Positions 46,823-57,276 of a stretch of 64,000 nucleotides of DNA are shown piece by piece. Position numbers and translations under genes: made by a program. Source of the DNA: Lysobacterales bacterium (lineage in GTDB: Bacteria; Pseudomonadota; Gammaproteobacteria; Xanthomonadales; Xanthomonadaceae). The notes beneath the pieces are model-generated. The model was not told the DNA's origin, made no database searches, and was given only the letters and a program-made list of their open reading frames with translations. The DNA is taken from contig JAEKKX010000014.1 in assembly GCA_019510125.1 (NCBI GenBank), forward strand, positions 1 through 64,000, in the 5' to 3' direction. Every line of letters begins with the position of its first letter. Positions within the stretch are counted from its first letter, which is position 1.

Positions 46823-47511
46823 TTCTGGTCCGCGCTCGCGCGCAACTGGCCGCTGCGCAGTTCGCCGGCGACCTCGCGGATCGACTTGCGCTGCAGTTCC
46901 GCGTCGAACTGGTTGCGGAAGGTCTGCACGTAGGACACGCCCTCGACCATCACGTCGAAGACCTTCCACTGGCTGCCGTTGCGGCGCATGAAGTAGTCGA
47001 CCGGGATCGGCTCGCCGCCCTGACGCAGGAATTCGCTGGAGACCTTCACGCCCTGGCCCTGGGCCAGCGGGCGCTCGGACTTCACCCGCACCCGCAACTG
47101 CGTGTTGAAGTCCAGCAGCGACGAACCGTAGCGCTGCATCAGGTTGTCGGCGAGCGCGTCGGCGAACAGCTTGATGTCCTCGTCGGAGGCGCCGCGGCCG
47201 TGGCGCCCCAGCACCAGGCGGGCGGCGTAGTCGCGGTCGAACATTGCGTTGAACTCGGTGCTGACGAAATCGCGCAGCGCGACCCGATTCCTGGTGAACT
47301 CGGCGCGGCGCTTCTCCAGCGTGCTGAGCACGCGCTGGCTGTTGTTGAGCACGAGCTGGCTGGGCGTGCCCTGCATCATCGCCGAGGCGGGGGCCGCCGC
47401 GCGGGCCGGGGCGGCGGCCTGCTGGGCGAATACCGGCGGCGCGGCGAGGAGTGCGGCGCCGACCAGGACGGACAGGAGACGGGTCTGGGGGATCCGGGTC
47501 TGGAGCATCAT
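46819..47511 (-). CDS. mlaC: phospholipid transport periplasmic protein MlaC
   Basis: Signal peptide; VLGRHGRGASDEDIKLFADALADNLMQRYGSSLLDF, WKVFDVMVEGVSYVQTFRNQFDAEL. Confidence 0.94.
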   Translation of the reverse strand: MMLQTRIPQTRLLSVLVGAALLAAPPVFAQQAAAPARAAAPASAMMQGTPSQLVLNNSQRVLSTLEKRRAEFTRNRVALRDFVSTEFNAMFDRDYAARLVLGRHGRGASDEDIKLFADALADNLMQRYGSSLLDFNTQLRVRVKSERPLAQGQGVKVSSEFLRQGGEPIPVDYFMRRNGSQWKVFDVMVEGVSYVQTFRNQFDAELQRKSIREVAGELRSGQLRASADQK

Positions 47512-48059
47512 GGCGTCGTGGTCTTGTCGTTGGGGGAGGAATCGGAGGCAGGATCGGCGGCCGAACCTGAATTGGAGGTGTCGTCGGCGGGCTTGGTTCC
47601 GCCGCCGCCGCCGAAGATGTACTTGCCGGCCATCTGGATCAGGTCGACCGCCGGCGTGGTGTAGGCGATCTCGTCGCCGGGCTTGAGGATCTCCGGCGCG
47701 CCGCCGGGCGATAGCCCGACGTAGCTCTCGCCGAGCAGGCCGCCGGTGAGGATGCCGGCCGAGGTGTCGATCGGCAGGTCCTTGTAGCGGCTGTCGACGT
47801 CGAGCACGACCACCGCGTCGAGGCGCTTGGGATCGAGCTCGATCGAGGCGACCTTGCCGATCGCGACGCCGCCGATCTTCACCGGCGCCATCGGTCGCAA
47901 CTGGCCGAGGTTGGTGAAGCGGGCCTTGAGCGGATAGGTGTCGGCGCCGAAGCCGAACTTGCCGTTGGTGGAGGCGATCGCCAGCACCAGCAGCGAGCCC
48001 AGGGCGAGCAGCAGGAAGGCGCCGACGGCGAATTCGAGGCGGGGACCGCGTGCACTCAT
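47508..48059 (-). CDS. mlaD: phospholipid ABC transporter MCE protein MlaD
   Basis: LEFAVGAFLLLALGSLLVLAIA, YPLKARFTNLGQLRPMAPVKIGGVAIGKV, SAGILTGGLLGESYVGLSPGG. Confidence 0.95.
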   Translation of the reverse strand: MSARGPRLEFAVGAFLLLALGSLLVLAIASTNGKFGFGADTYPLKARFTNLGQLRPMAPVKIGGVAIGKVASIELDPKRLDAVVVLDVDSRYKDLPIDTSAGILTGGLLGESYVGLSPGGAPEILKPGDEIAYTTPAVDLIQMAGKYIFGGGGGTKPADDTSNSGSAADPASDSSPNDKTTTP

Positions 48060-48096
48060 GGGGACGGACTCGTGGAAGCGTGGTCGGGCGTTCCGC

Positions 48097-48846
48097 TCAG
48101 CGGAACAGGAAGGCGGACAGGACGAAGTTGAACATCAGCACCAGCAGCGAGGCGTTGACCACGGCGCGGGTGGTGGCGACCGAGGTGCCCTCGATGGTCG
48201 GCTCCGCGTGGAAACCGACGTAGGAGGCGACCAGCGCCGCGGTGCCGCCGAACACGGCGGACTTGAGGAACGCCGGCAGGAAATCCTCGTGGAAATCCAC
48301 CGCGTCCTTCATCACCTGCCAGAACGCGCCGTTGTCGATGCCCAGCACCTGCACGCCCTGGAACCAGCTCGCGGTGATCGCCAGGCTGCAGAAGATCGCG
48401 GTCAGCAGCGGCACCGTGATCACCGCGGCCCAGAACCGCGGCGCCACCGCCTTGCCGACCGGGTCGATACCCATCAGGCCGAGCGCGGTGATCTGGTCGG
48501 TGGCGCGCATCAGCCCGAGTTCGGCGGCGATCGAGCTGCCGGCGCGGCCGACGAACAGCAGCGCGGTCAGCACCGGCGCCAGTTCGCGGTACATGCCCAG
48601 GCCGATCAGCGCGCTGATCTGGTTGGCGGCGCCGTAGGTCTGCAGCGCGCGGTAGCCGAGCAGGGTGATCGACAGGCCGACGAAGGCGCCGCCGACGGCG
48701 ATGATCGGCAGGCTGCGCGCGCCGATCTTGTAGATCTCGCGGGTCAGTTCCTGCCAGAAGTCGCGGGTCGGGCGGCTGGCGCGGAACACCGCCAGCGAGA
48801 ACAGGCCGGCGCGACCGACGCTGCGGGTGGTCTCGGCCAGGGCCAT
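48097..48846 (-). CDS. mlaE: phospholipid ABC transporter permease MlaE
   Basis: ELAPVLTALLFVGRAGSSIAAELGLMRATDQITALGLMGIDPV. Confidence 0.96.
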   Translation of the reverse strand: MALAETTRSVGRAGLFSLAVFRASRPTRDFWQELTREIYKIGARSLPIIAVGGAFVGLSITLLGYRALQTYGAANQISALIGLGMYRELAPVLTALLFVGRAGSSIAAELGLMRATDQITALGLMGIDPVGKAVAPRFWAAVITVPLLTAIFCSLAITASWFQGVQVLGIDNGAFWQVMKDAVDFHEDFLPAFLKSAVFGGTAALVASYVGFHAEPTIEGTSVATTRAVVNASLLVLMFNFVLSAFLFR

Positions 48847-49631
48847 CACGCGGCCTCCGGGCGGGCGACCGCGTCGAAGGGAATCGGCCCGTCCGGTTCG
48901 CCGCGCAGGAACTGGCGGACCAGCGGGTCGGCGCTGCCTTCCAGTTCGGCCGGGGTGCCGTCGAAGACGATGCCGCCGTTGGCGATGACCACCGCGCGAT
49001 CGGCGATCGGCAGGGTCTCGTGGACGTGGTGGGTGACGATCAGGCTGGTCAGGCCGAGGCTGGCGTTGAGCCGGGCGATCAGGCTCATGATCACGCCGCT
49101 GGCGATCGGGTCCAGCCCGGTCAGCGGCTCGTCGTACAGCATCACCGGCGGGTCCAGCGCCAGCGCGCGGGCCAGCGCGACCCGGCGCGCCATGCCGCCG
49201 GAGAGTTCGCGCGGATAGAGGTCGGCGGCGGCGCGCAGGCCGACCGCGTGCAGCTTCATCTCGACCAGGCGGCGGACGACCTCGGCCGGCAGGTCGGTGT
49301 GGGTGCGCAGCGGCAGGGCGACGTTCTCGGCGGCGGTGAGGTCGGTCAGCAGGCCGTTGCCCTGCAGCAGCACGCCGATGCCCTTGCGCAGTTCCAGCAG
49401 CTCGCGCTTGCGCTCGGGCACTGGGCGACCGAGCACCTCGACCGTGCCGGCCGCCGGGGCCAGCTCGCCGGTCAGCGCCGACAGCAGGGTCGACTTGCCG
49501 CAGCCGGAGGGGCCGAGGATCGCGGTGATGCTGCCGCGCGGCACGGTCAGGTCGATGTCGCGCAGGATCGTGCGCGTCCCGCGATCGAGGCGGAGACCGG
49601 TGACCTTGACGATGGCGGGCGCGGCGGACAT
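48846..49631 (-). CDS. mlaF: phospholipid ABC transporter ATPase MlaF
   Basis: AILGPSGCGKSTLLSALTG, LSGGMARRVALARALALDPPVMLYDEPLTGLDPI. Confidence 0.95.
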   Translation of the reverse strand: MSAAPAIVKVTGLRLDRGTRTILRDIDLTVPRGSITAILGPSGCGKSTLLSALTGELAPAAGTVEVLGRPVPERKRELLELRKGIGVLLQGNGLLTDLTAAENVALPLRTHTDLPAEVVRRLVEMKLHAVGLRAAADLYPRELSGGMARRVALARALALDPPVMLYDEPLTGLDPIASGVIMSLIARLNASLGLTSLIVTHHVHETLPIADRAVVIANGGIVFDGTPAELEGSADPLVRQFLRGEPDGPIPFDAVARPEAA

Positions 49632-49897
49632 GGGGGCTGGACGGGCAGGGTCGAAGGGTGGGCGGGCGAGCGGGCAGGCGCAAAAACCCGTTCAGGATGG
49701 CGGCACGAGGCTGAATCGCGCGGGAGCCGGCGGGCCGCCTGGCGGGGGCGTCATTGTCCACGCCCGGGCCCGCCCGTGTCTCGCCGGGGCGGCAACGGCG
49801 TGTTCCGCGGCTTGTGCCGGGCGGCCGCAGCGGCGAGGATGGCCGCGCTGCGAACCGCGCAGCGCGGGCCGCAGGGGGCCGGGAGCATGGAATCGCC

Positions 49898-50188
49898 ATG
49901 GAGTTGCTGACGCTGGAACATTTCGCCGGCTGCGTGAACGAGACGTTCGCCGCCGATCTCAACGACATGTCGGTGGAGTTCGTGCTGGTCGAAGCCCGGC
50001 CGCTGCCCGCGCAGCGCCAGGACGCGGCCCGCGCCCCGTTCTCTCTGCTGTTCCGCAACACCGCCCCGATCCTGTTCCCGCAGCAGATCTACGCCATGCG
50101 CCACCCGCGGGTGGGCGAGGTCGGCATCTTCCTGGTGCCGGTGGCGCAGGAGCGCGCCGGCTTCCTCTACCAGGCCGTCTTCAACTGA
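49898..50188 (+). CDS. DUF6916-like small protein
   Basis: MELLTLEHFAGCVNETFAADLNDMSVEFVLVEARPL...FSLLFRNTAPILFPQQIYAMRHPRVGEVGIFLVPV. Confidence 0.8.
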   Translation: MELLTLEHFAGCVNETFAADLNDMSVEFVLVEARPLPAQRQDAARAPFSLLFRNTAPILFPQQIYAMRHPRVGEVGIFLVPVAQERAGFLYQAVFN

Positions 50189-50234
50189 GGACGCCCGCGC
50201 GTCGGCGCCGCGACGGCGCGCTGCGACCCCGCGC

Positions 50235-51047
50235 TCAGTCCGCGTCGCGGACGAAGTAGTAGCCGCTGTAGGCCTCGACGTCGCGGCCGCGGGTCTGCGG
50301 GATGCGGCAGGAGACCTCGTGGTTGACCCAGTCGTCGACCACCCGGTAGCCGAGCGCGGTCACGCCGGCGACGAACGCCTCGCGGTTCTCGATCCGGTAC
50401 GGGTGGAAGGCGCGCCCGGTGGACTGCACGGTCACGAAGGGCTCGCCGTCGTAGAGCGGCAGCTTGTTGACGAACAGGTGCCGCGGGGCGCTGCCCATCC
50501 GCGCCAGCAGGCCGGCGATCGACAGGTCCACGTACTGCAGCGAACCGGCGACCAGCAGGATGTCGGCGCCGTGGCCGTCGGCCGGATCGCTGGTGAACGA
50601 CAGTCCCTCGGCGCCGCGTTCGCGGGCCATCGCCTCGCCCTCGCGCACGATCGCCGGGGTGTCGCAGACCGTCCAGCGCAGTCCCGTCGGCAGCCGCAGG
50701 TGCTCGCGCCAGCCGTAGTAGCTCACCCCGACGTGGCCGCCGAAATCGAAAACGCGCGTTGTCCGCTGCACGAGGTCGCGCATCCAGAACAGCACGGCGT
50801 AGTCGCTCTCGCAGGGCTTGCGCATGCGGTCGCGGTACATCCCGGCCATGGCGTCGTTGTCGTAGCCGACCGGCCTGCCGCGCGGGATCGCGGCCTCGGC
50901 TTCGGCGAAATCGCGGTAGACGCCGCGGAAGCGGCCGCGCGGCATCTTCGCGAAGCTGCGGGCGTCGTCCGCCGCGAGCACCCGGCCCAGGAGGGGCAGG
51001 CGCCAGGCGTTGCGGCCGGCGCGTTCGGCGAAATCGATCAGTCCCAT
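50235..51047 (-). CDS. TIGR04325-like methyltransferase
   Basis: RFRGVYRDFAEAEAAIP, VFDFGGHVGVSYYGWR, LLVAGSLQYVD, LFVNKLPLYDGEPFVTVQ. Confidence 0.8.
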   Translation of the reverse strand: MGLIDFAERAGRNAWRLPLLGRVLAADDARSFAKMPRGRFRGVYRDFAEAEAAIPRGRPVGYDNDAMAGMYRDRMRKPCESDYAVLFWMRDLVQRTTRVFDFGGHVGVSYYGWREHLRLPTGLRWTVCDTPAIVREGEAMARERGAEGLSFTSDPADGHGADILLVAGSLQYVDLSIAGLLARMGSAPRHLFVNKLPLYDGEPFVTVQSTGRAFHPYRIENREAFVAGVTALGYRVVDDWVNHEVSCRIPQTRGRDVEAYSGYYFVRDAD

Positions 51048-51077
51048 CCGAAAAGCCTACCAGAACGATTTTCCGCC

Positions 51078-51989
51078 ATGCGCGACGCCACGCCCCTCGT
51101 CACCCTCGATGCCGACGCGTTCGACCCCTGGCGGATCGGCGAGGTCCGTCACCGGCTGTGCGACCACCCGCTGCTGCGGATCGACGCGCTGATCGCCCTC
51201 GCGCAGCGGCTGGAGGCGCGCCGGCTGGTGCGTTCGCACAGCGACGCCGCCACCGCCGGCAGCAGCTTCGCCGATGCGCCGAACCTGCATCCCAACCGCC
51301 GCGACGCTGCGACGACCCTGTCCGACCTGGCGCACGCGCACGCCTGGACCTCGCTGCTCAACGTGCAGGCCGATCCGGTCTATCGCGAACTCGTCGACGC
51401 GGTGCTGGACGCGCTGCGGCCGGCGATCGAGCGCCGCGACCCGGGCCTGTGCTACCGCGCCGGCTGGATCTTCCTCAGCTCGCCCGGCGCGGTGACGCCG
51501 TTCCACATCGACCACGAGCACAACGTGATCCTGCAGATCGCCGGGCGCAAGCGGCTGTACGTGTGGGACCCGTTCGATCGCGAGGTGGTGTCCGAGCGCG
51601 CGCAGGAAGCGTTCCACGATCGCCATTCGCGCGAGGGCGTGGTCTGGGACGAGGCCTTCCGCGGCCGCGCGCGGGTGTTCGAGCTCGAACCGGGGATGGG
51701 CGGCTACATGCCCTCGACCGCGCCGCACATGGTCGAGAACGGCGATGCGCCGTCGATCACCGTCAGCTTCACCTACTACACCGATTCGACCCGGCGCCGC
51801 GAACTGCTCTATCGCGGCAACGCGCAGCTCCGGCGCATGGGGCTGTCGCCGCGGCCGGTGGGCGCATCGGCCGCGGGCGACGCGATCAAGGCCGCGCTGC
51901 TGACGACCTTCACCGGCGCACAGCGCGGGCTGCGGCGCGCGCTGGGGCGCGGGGTCCGCGACAACGGCCTGGCCTACGCGCCGGCCTGA
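51078..51989 (+). CDS. cupin/JmjC-like oxygenase family protein
   Basis: GAVTPFHIDHEHNVILQIAGRKRLYVWDP; MGGYMPSTAPHMVENGDAPSITVSFTYYT. Confidence 0.82.
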   Translation: MRDATPLVTLDADAFDPWRIGEVRHRLCDHPLLRIDALIALAQRLEARRLVRSHSDAATAGSSFADAPNLHPNRRDAATTLSDLAHAHAWTSLLNVQADPVYRELVDAVLDALRPAIERRDPGLCYRAGWIFLSSPGAVTPFHIDHEHNVILQIAGRKRLYVWDPFDREVVSERAQEAFHDRHSREGVVWDEAFRGRARVFELEPGMGGYMPSTAPHMVENGDAPSITVSFTYYTDSTRRRELLYRGNAQLRRMGLSPRPVGASAAGDAIKAALLTTFTGAQRGLRRALGRGVRDNGLAYAPA

Positions 51990-52050
51990 GCGCCGGTCCG
52001 ACGCCATCGGCCCGTTGCGCCCGCGCGAGCGGGCATGCGCGTGGCTGCGC

Positions 52051-53553
52051 TCAGGCCGCGCCGCGGCGGGCGCGCCAGCGCGCGGCCAGCGCGCGCAGGT
52101 AGCCGGCGTCCTCGTCGCTGAGGCAGCGGAACCACCAGGCGCAGATCGGGTACAGCAGCGCGAACACCGCGGTGCCGGCCAGCAGGCCGGTCAGCGGGCC
52201 GAGCCGCTGCGCCAGCGGGATGCACACCGCCGCCGGCACCGCGGCGGCCGCGGCGATCCGCAGCAGCCGCGCCCACGGCAGCGACGTCGCCGCGTCGCGC
52301 ATCGCCAGTCGGCCGGTGGCGAGGGTGGCGAGCAGCGACAGCACCACCGTCGCCGACACCGCGCCGGGCAGGCCCCAGGCCCAGGTCGCGCCGAACACGC
52401 CGACCACCCGCAGCACGGTGAAGACGAGGGTCAGCCGCATCAGCGCGGTCTGGCGGTCGGCGCTGAGCAGGTAGGCGGTGGCGCCCTGGCCCAGCACCAG
52501 CGCGGTGCGCGCGACCAGCAGCGCCACCAGCACCGGGGCCGCGTCGGCGTAGGCCGGTCCGTAGAGCAGGCCGACCGCGTGGTCGGCGAACACGCTGCCG
52601 GCGGCGATCAGCGGCGCGCCGAGGATCCACAGCCACACCGTCATCGCCACGAACCGGCGCGCGGCCTCGCCGCCGCCGCTGCCGTGGGCGCGCGCCATCA
52701 TCGGCAGCAACTGCGCGCTGAGCACGCCGGGCACCAGCAGCGCGACGCCGCCGGCCAGCGCGTTGGCGACCTTGAACAGGCCGGCGTGCGCCGAGTCGCT
52801 GAGCACGTTGAGCGCGAGCAGTTCGATCTCGCTGGTGCCGAGCGCGCCGAGCACGGTGGTGAGGCCGGCCACGCGCAGGTGGTGGCGGATGCGCGCCTCC
52901 AGTTCCGGCGGCAGCGCGCCGTCGCCGTGCGCGCCTTCCGGGAAGCGCATCGCGCGCCGGTGCGAGACGATGAAGAACACCAAACTCGACAGCGCGTAGA
53001 CGACCACGAACGCCGGCAGCGTCGCCGGCACGACCTTGCCCGACCACAGCAGCGCGATCATCGCCAGGTTGGTGCCGGCGCCGAGCCCGGCGACCACCGC
53101 CGTCGACTTGAAATCCTGGCGGCCCTTGAGCACCGCGATGTTGAACATGTACGGCGCGCGCAGCGCCACCGAGCCCAGCAGCAGCGCGAACGTCCACGGC
53201 GGCACGCCGGGCGCGAGGTGGCCGTGGAAGCACAGGAACACCAGCGCCAGCGCGACGACCACGATCGCGAGCATCGTCCGCTGCATGCCGCGCAGGCGCC
53301 GGACCAGGCGCGCGGTGTCGTCCTCGTGCCCGGCGCCGCGCAGTTCGGCGATGAACTTGATCGCGCCGAGCGTGATCCCGGCGTTGGCGACGATCACGCC
53401 GTTGGCGACCAGCCAGATCAGCAGGCTGTACACGCCCATGTCGTTGGGCAGCAGCGCGCGCGCGGTCAGGATCGACGCGATCAGGCCGAACAGGTATTCG
53501 ATGTAGACCGCGAACGAGGAGTAGGCGGTATCCGAGAGCGCGCGACGGCTCAC
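52051..53553 (-). CDS. polysaccharide/O-antigen flippase (MOP superfamily)
   Basis: ~14 TMs; YFGLIASILTARALLPNDMGVYSLLIWLVANGVIVANAGITLGAIKFIAE. Confidence 0.88.
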   Translation of the reverse strand: MSRRALSDTAYSSFAVYIEYLFGLIASILTARALLPNDMGVYSLLIWLVANGVIVANAGITLGAIKFIAELRGAGHEDDTARLVRRLRGMQRTMLAIVVVALALVFLCFHGHLAPGVPPWTFALLLGSVALRAPYMFNIAVLKGRQDFKSTAVVAGLGAGTNLAMIALLWSGKVVPATLPAFVVVYALSSLVFFIVSHRRAMRFPEGAHGDGALPPELEARIRHHLRVAGLTTVLGALGTSEIELLALNVLSDSAHAGLFKVANALAGGVALLVPGVLSAQLLPMMARAHGSGGGEAARRFVAMTVWLWILGAPLIAAGSVFADHAVGLLYGPAYADAAPVLVALLVARTALVLGQGATAYLLSADRQTALMRLTLVFTVLRVVGVFGATWAWGLPGAVSATVVLSLLATLATGRLAMRDAATSLPWARLLRIAAAAAVPAAVCIPLAQRLGPLTGLLAGTAVFALLYPICAWWFRCLSDEDAGYLRALAARWRARRGAA

Positions 53554-53693
53554 GAGACGGTCGCCCGCCGCGTGGCGCGCCCGTCCGCCGAAGTCCGAGG
53601 GACCCCCGTCGCCTTCATCGTCCTGTCCGCCCCCGTCCCGTTGCCCGCGGCATCATAACGGAGCGATAGACCGGAACGATTAAGCCGGTGCGG

Positions 53694-54932
53694 TCAGGGC
53701 GGAGCGGTCGCCGCGCGGCGCAGCGGCAGCGCGCGGCCGGCGGCCAGCGAACGCCACAGCCATTCGGCCGGCCCCAGCCGGAACCGGGCCAGCCACCAGT
53801 GGCTGAAGCCGACCTGCGCCGCGAAGATCCCCGCCCAGGCCGCGAACCGCCCCGGCAACCCCCCGCCGGGGCCCAGCCCCAGGCCGACGCCGTAGAACAG
53901 CGCCACGCCGAGCACGCTCTGCGCGAGGTAGTGGGTCAGCGCCATCCGCCCGACCGGCGCCAGCCAGGCCAGCCGCCGATTCCAGCCGGGCCGCAGGAAC
54001 AGCAGCGCGAAGCCGGCGGCGTAGCCCAGCCCCTGCGCCAGCGGCACCAGCCGGCGCAGCGTGCGCAGGCCGAACTCGGCCGCGCGCCCGGCCTCGAGCA
54101 CGGCCGCGGTGCGCCCGGCGGCCTCGATCGTTTCCAGCGCGATGCCGCCGGCCAGTCCCAGCGGCACCCCGACGAGGCACACCCACCGCAGCAACCGGCG
54201 ATGCGCCGCCGGGTCCTGCAGCAGGCCGCGCCGGCCGGCCCAGTCGCCGATCATCAACCGCGCGAGCACGAACGGGAACACGCTCCACAGCGCCATCCAG
54301 TTCCAGTAGGTATAGGCGAGATTGCCGCGCAGGGCGACGCCCGGATCGGACGAGGAGAACGCGGCGACGGCCAGCGCGTGCATGGTCGCCTCGTCGGCCA
54401 GGTCCGCCGGCAGCAGCCGGTACGCGATCGGCGCCAGCAGCGGCGTGAACAGCGCCAGCGCCAGCCCCGCCGCCAGCAGCGCGCGGTCCGGCAGCCGCCG
54501 CAGCGCGAGCAGCAGCAGTCCGGCGACCGCGTAGAAGGTCAGGATGTCGCCCCACCACAGCAGGTGCGCGTGGAGCAGGCCGATCGCCAGCAGCACCAGC
54601 AGCCGGCGCACCAGCGGCCCGTCGCCGAGGCCCTGCGCCCGCGCGCGCCCGGCCTGCAGCGCGATGCCGACGCCGAACAGCAGCGAGAACAGGGTGATCG
54701 CCTTGTCCTGCACCAGCAGTTGCACCGCCATCGCCAGCCACGCGTCGACCCGCGCCGTCGGCAGCGCCGCCCGCTGCGCCGGATCGAGGAAGTAGTACAG
54801 CGAGAACCCGCCGAGGTTGACCAGCAGCACCCCGGCCAGCGCCGCGCCGCGGAGCGCGTCGATCAGGGCGAGGCGCTGGCTGGCGGCGGGCGGATCGCCG
54901 CGCAAATCGAGTGGAGGCGACGGAGCTCGCAC
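53694..54932 (-). CDS. DUF418 family membrane protein
   Basis: RLALIDALRGAALAGVLLVNLGGF, ALTHYLAQSVLGVALFYGVGLGL. Confidence 0.9.
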   Translation of the reverse strand: MRAPSPPLDLRGDPPAASQRLALIDALRGAALAGVLLVNLGGFSLYYFLDPAQRAALPTARVDAWLAMAVQLLVQDKAITLFSLLFGVGIALQAGRARAQGLGDGPLVRRLLVLLAIGLLHAHLLWWGDILTFYAVAGLLLLALRRLPDRALLAAGLALALFTPLLAPIAYRLLPADLADEATMHALAVAAFSSSDPGVALRGNLAYTYWNWMALWSVFPFVLARLMIGDWAGRRGLLQDPAAHRRLLRWVCLVGVPLGLAGGIALETIEAAGRTAAVLEAGRAAEFGLRTLRRLVPLAQGLGYAAGFALLFLRPGWNRRLAWLAPVGRMALTHYLAQSVLGVALFYGVGLGLGPGGGLPGRFAAWAGIFAAQVGFSHWWLARFRLGPAEWLWRSLAAGRALPLRRAATAPP

Positions 54933-55038
54933 CGGGGAGGCGCCCTGCGGGTCGATGTTCGGTGGCCGAGCATGCGAAAAATCGACCGGCCGGACAAGCC
55001 GACGCCGTCCGGGCCGGCTTCGGCGTGGAGGTGCAGGC

Positions 55039-55326
55039 TCAGCGCGAGAGGTAGGCGCCCTTGAGCTTGCCTTCCACGAACAGCGTGCCCTGCCACTGGA
55101 TGCTGCCGATGTCGGCCGGCGGCTTGGCGGTCAGGCGGGCCTCGGCGGGCTGTTGCCCGGGAGGCAGTTCCTGGAACTTGAGGACGTTCCTGCGGACCTT
55201 CTTGCCCTGCTCCAACACCGAGGCGGCCTTGCACTCGACGAACAGGCTGGCTCCGGATTCTTCGTCGCGGATGATCTGCTGGAGCTGTTCCAGCGTGTGG
55301 TCGTCGCTCGTATGCGCGTAGTACAT
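55039..55326 (-). CDS. hypothetical protein
   Basis: 95 aa; 3-bp gap to the upstream lipoprotein gene. Confidence 0.55.
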   Translation of the reverse strand: MYYAHTSDDHTLEQLQQIIRDEESGASLFVECKAASVLEQGKKVRRNVLKFQELPPGQQPAEARLTAKPPADIGSIQWQGTLFVEGKLKGAYLSR

Positions 55327-55329
55327 GGC

Positions 55330-56355
55330 TCAATCTCCGATCTTGCATTCGTCGCCCGCGGGATACAGCCCGGCATCGACGAACGCGCTGTGGATCCTCA
55401 TGTAGCGATCGTCCTCGCCGCTGCCGGTCATGCGGATGTAGGCCTGGATCTCGGTCGCGATCGCGTCGTCCCGCTGCTTCGATCGATCGCCTTCCGGAAG
55501 CAGCGACGCCGCGATCCGCAGCAGCCGGTCGTGGCGAAGCGCGGCGTCCTTGTCCTTCAGGGCTTCGCCCAGCGCGCGCGTGCTGCAGGCGCGGACGACC
55601 CGTGACGCTTCCGGGAGCACTTCCAGTTGCCGGACCGCCTTGTCGACGGCCGCCTGCTGCTTGTTCTTGTCGGACTCGGCGAGGTCCAGGATATGCATCA
55701 GCCCGCCGGGCAGTGTGCTCGCGCGCAGGTAGTCCTGCAGGTCGAGGTTCGCGGCCGAGGCCGGATAACGCTCCAGGTCGAGGCGCATCGAGGCATAGAG
55801 CCGAAGCCTGATCTCGGCGCGCTTGGCGTCCATCGCGGACACCAGTGCGGTCAACGACTGCTGGTACAGCGCGGCATTGTCGATCGAGGCGTCCCATCCC
55901 TCGGCCAGGCCCGCCGCCGCCGCCAGGTTCTTGCGCGCGGTTTCCGACCCGGTGAGCACGCCTGCGGCGCTCAGCAGCAGCTTCCCGAACTGGGTTCCGA
56001 GCTTTCCGCCGGTCCGCTCCTGGTTCAGCGCGACGACGAATCGCGTGTAGGCGTTGTCGATGTCGATCATCCGGGTGTTGATGATCGTGTCGCGCGTCGC
56101 CTTGTCGGGGTGGCAGTAGAGGGCGTCCGAGATCATCCACGACCCCGCAGGCACCTTCTGCGCGCGTGGTGCCCGGTGCTCCGTCGCGTCTCGCGCCGGC
56201 GCGATCTGCTGGTCGCCGCCGCACTGCGGATAGAGCCGCTTCGGTTCGAGGACGTCGGCGGGCACGCCGCTCAGCGTCGCGCAGCCGGAGACGAACAGGA
56301 AGGATGCCGACAGGGCCGCGTGCACCGCGTACCGGAAGGCGAACGCATTTTCCAT
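55330..56355 (-). CDS. hypothetical lipoprotein
   Basis: ALSASFLFVSGCATL lipobox; Ala-rich helical 341 aa. Confidence 0.7.
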   Translation of the reverse strand: MENAFAFRYAVHAALSASFLFVSGCATLSGVPADVLEPKRLYPQCGGDQQIAPARDATEHRAPRAQKVPAGSWMISDALYCHPDKATRDTIINTRMIDIDNAYTRFVVALNQERTGGKLGTQFGKLLLSAAGVLTGSETARKNLAAAAGLAEGWDASIDNAALYQQSLTALVSAMDAKRAEIRLRLYASMRLDLERYPASAANLDLQDYLRASTLPGGLMHILDLAESDKNKQQAAVDKAVRQLEVLPEASRVVRACSTRALGEALKDKDAALRHDRLLRIAASLLPEGDRSKQRDDAIATEIQAYIRMTGSGEDDRYMRIHSAFVDAGLYPAGDECKIGD

Positions 56356-56436
56356 GGTGCTTCTCCTTGGCCGCGAGCGACGCTCGCGGGAGAAACACTG
56401 CCGGTTCGGCGCGCGCCCGTGGGGCGCTTTTCGGAA

Positions 56437-57213
56437 TCAGAACCCGTAGCGCAGGAACCCGCCGTCGACCGCGATGCATTCGCCGGTGACGTAGCTGGCC
56501 GCGGGCAGGCACAGGAAGGCGACGGCGGCGGCGACTTCCTCCGGTTCGCCGATGCGGCCCAGCGGCGTGCGCAGCAGCACTTCGTCGAGGTAGTCGGGGT
56601 CGGCGAGCTTGCCCGAAGTGCGGCGGGTGCGGATGTACCACGGCGCGACCGAGTTCACGCGCACGCCATCCTCGGCCCATTCGACCGCGAGGTTGCGGGT
56701 CATCTGGTGCAGCGCGGCCTTGCTCATGCCGTAGGGCGCGCCGCTGCGCACGTGGGTGACGCCGGACACGCTGCCGACGTTGACGATGCACGACGAAGGA
56801 TGCTTCGTGAGCAGCGGGAATGCGCAGCGCGACAGCTCGAAGGCGCTGAACAGGTTGACCTCGAAGATCCCGCGCCACTCGTCCTCGTCGTAGTCGTTGG
56901 CGGGCTTGGTGAGGTTGCCGCCGGCGTTGTTGACGAGGATGTGGAGGCCGTCGCCGAGATCCTCCACCCAGTCCAGCAGCTCGCGACGCTGTTCCCCGTC
57001 GGCGACGTCGGCGGGGAAAGTGCGGACCTCGCCTTCCGGGAAGGCTTCCTCCAGCTCCAGGCGCACCGCATCGAGGCCGTTGCCGTCGCGCGCGGCGATC
57101 AGCACGCGCGCGCCGAAGCCCAGCAGTTCGCGCGCGACGGCGCGGCCGATGCCGGCGCTGCCGCCGGTGACCAGGGCGAGTTGACCGTCGAGACGCCAGC
57201 GATCGGAGGACAT
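56437..57213 (-). CDS. SDR family oxidoreductase (tropinone reductase-like)
   Basis: [61 protein letters not shown]. Confidence 0.94.
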   Translation of the reverse strand: MSSDRWRLDGQLALVTGGSAGIGRAVARELLGFGARVLIAARDGNGLDAVRLELEEAFPEGEVRTFPADVADGEQRRELLDWVEDLGDGLHILVNNAGGNLTKPANDYDEDEWRGIFEVNLFSAFELSRCAFPLLTKHPSSCIVNVGSVSGVTHVRSGAPYGMSKAALHQMTRNLAVEWAEDGVRVNSVAPWYIRTRRTSGKLADPDYLDEVLLRTPLGRIGEPEEVAAAVAFLCLPAASYVTGECIAVDGGFLRYGF

Positions 57214-57276
57214 GGAGCGAACGTGCGCAGCCGGGGGATGCGGGTAGGATAAGCCGCAACCACCGGGAGCACGATC

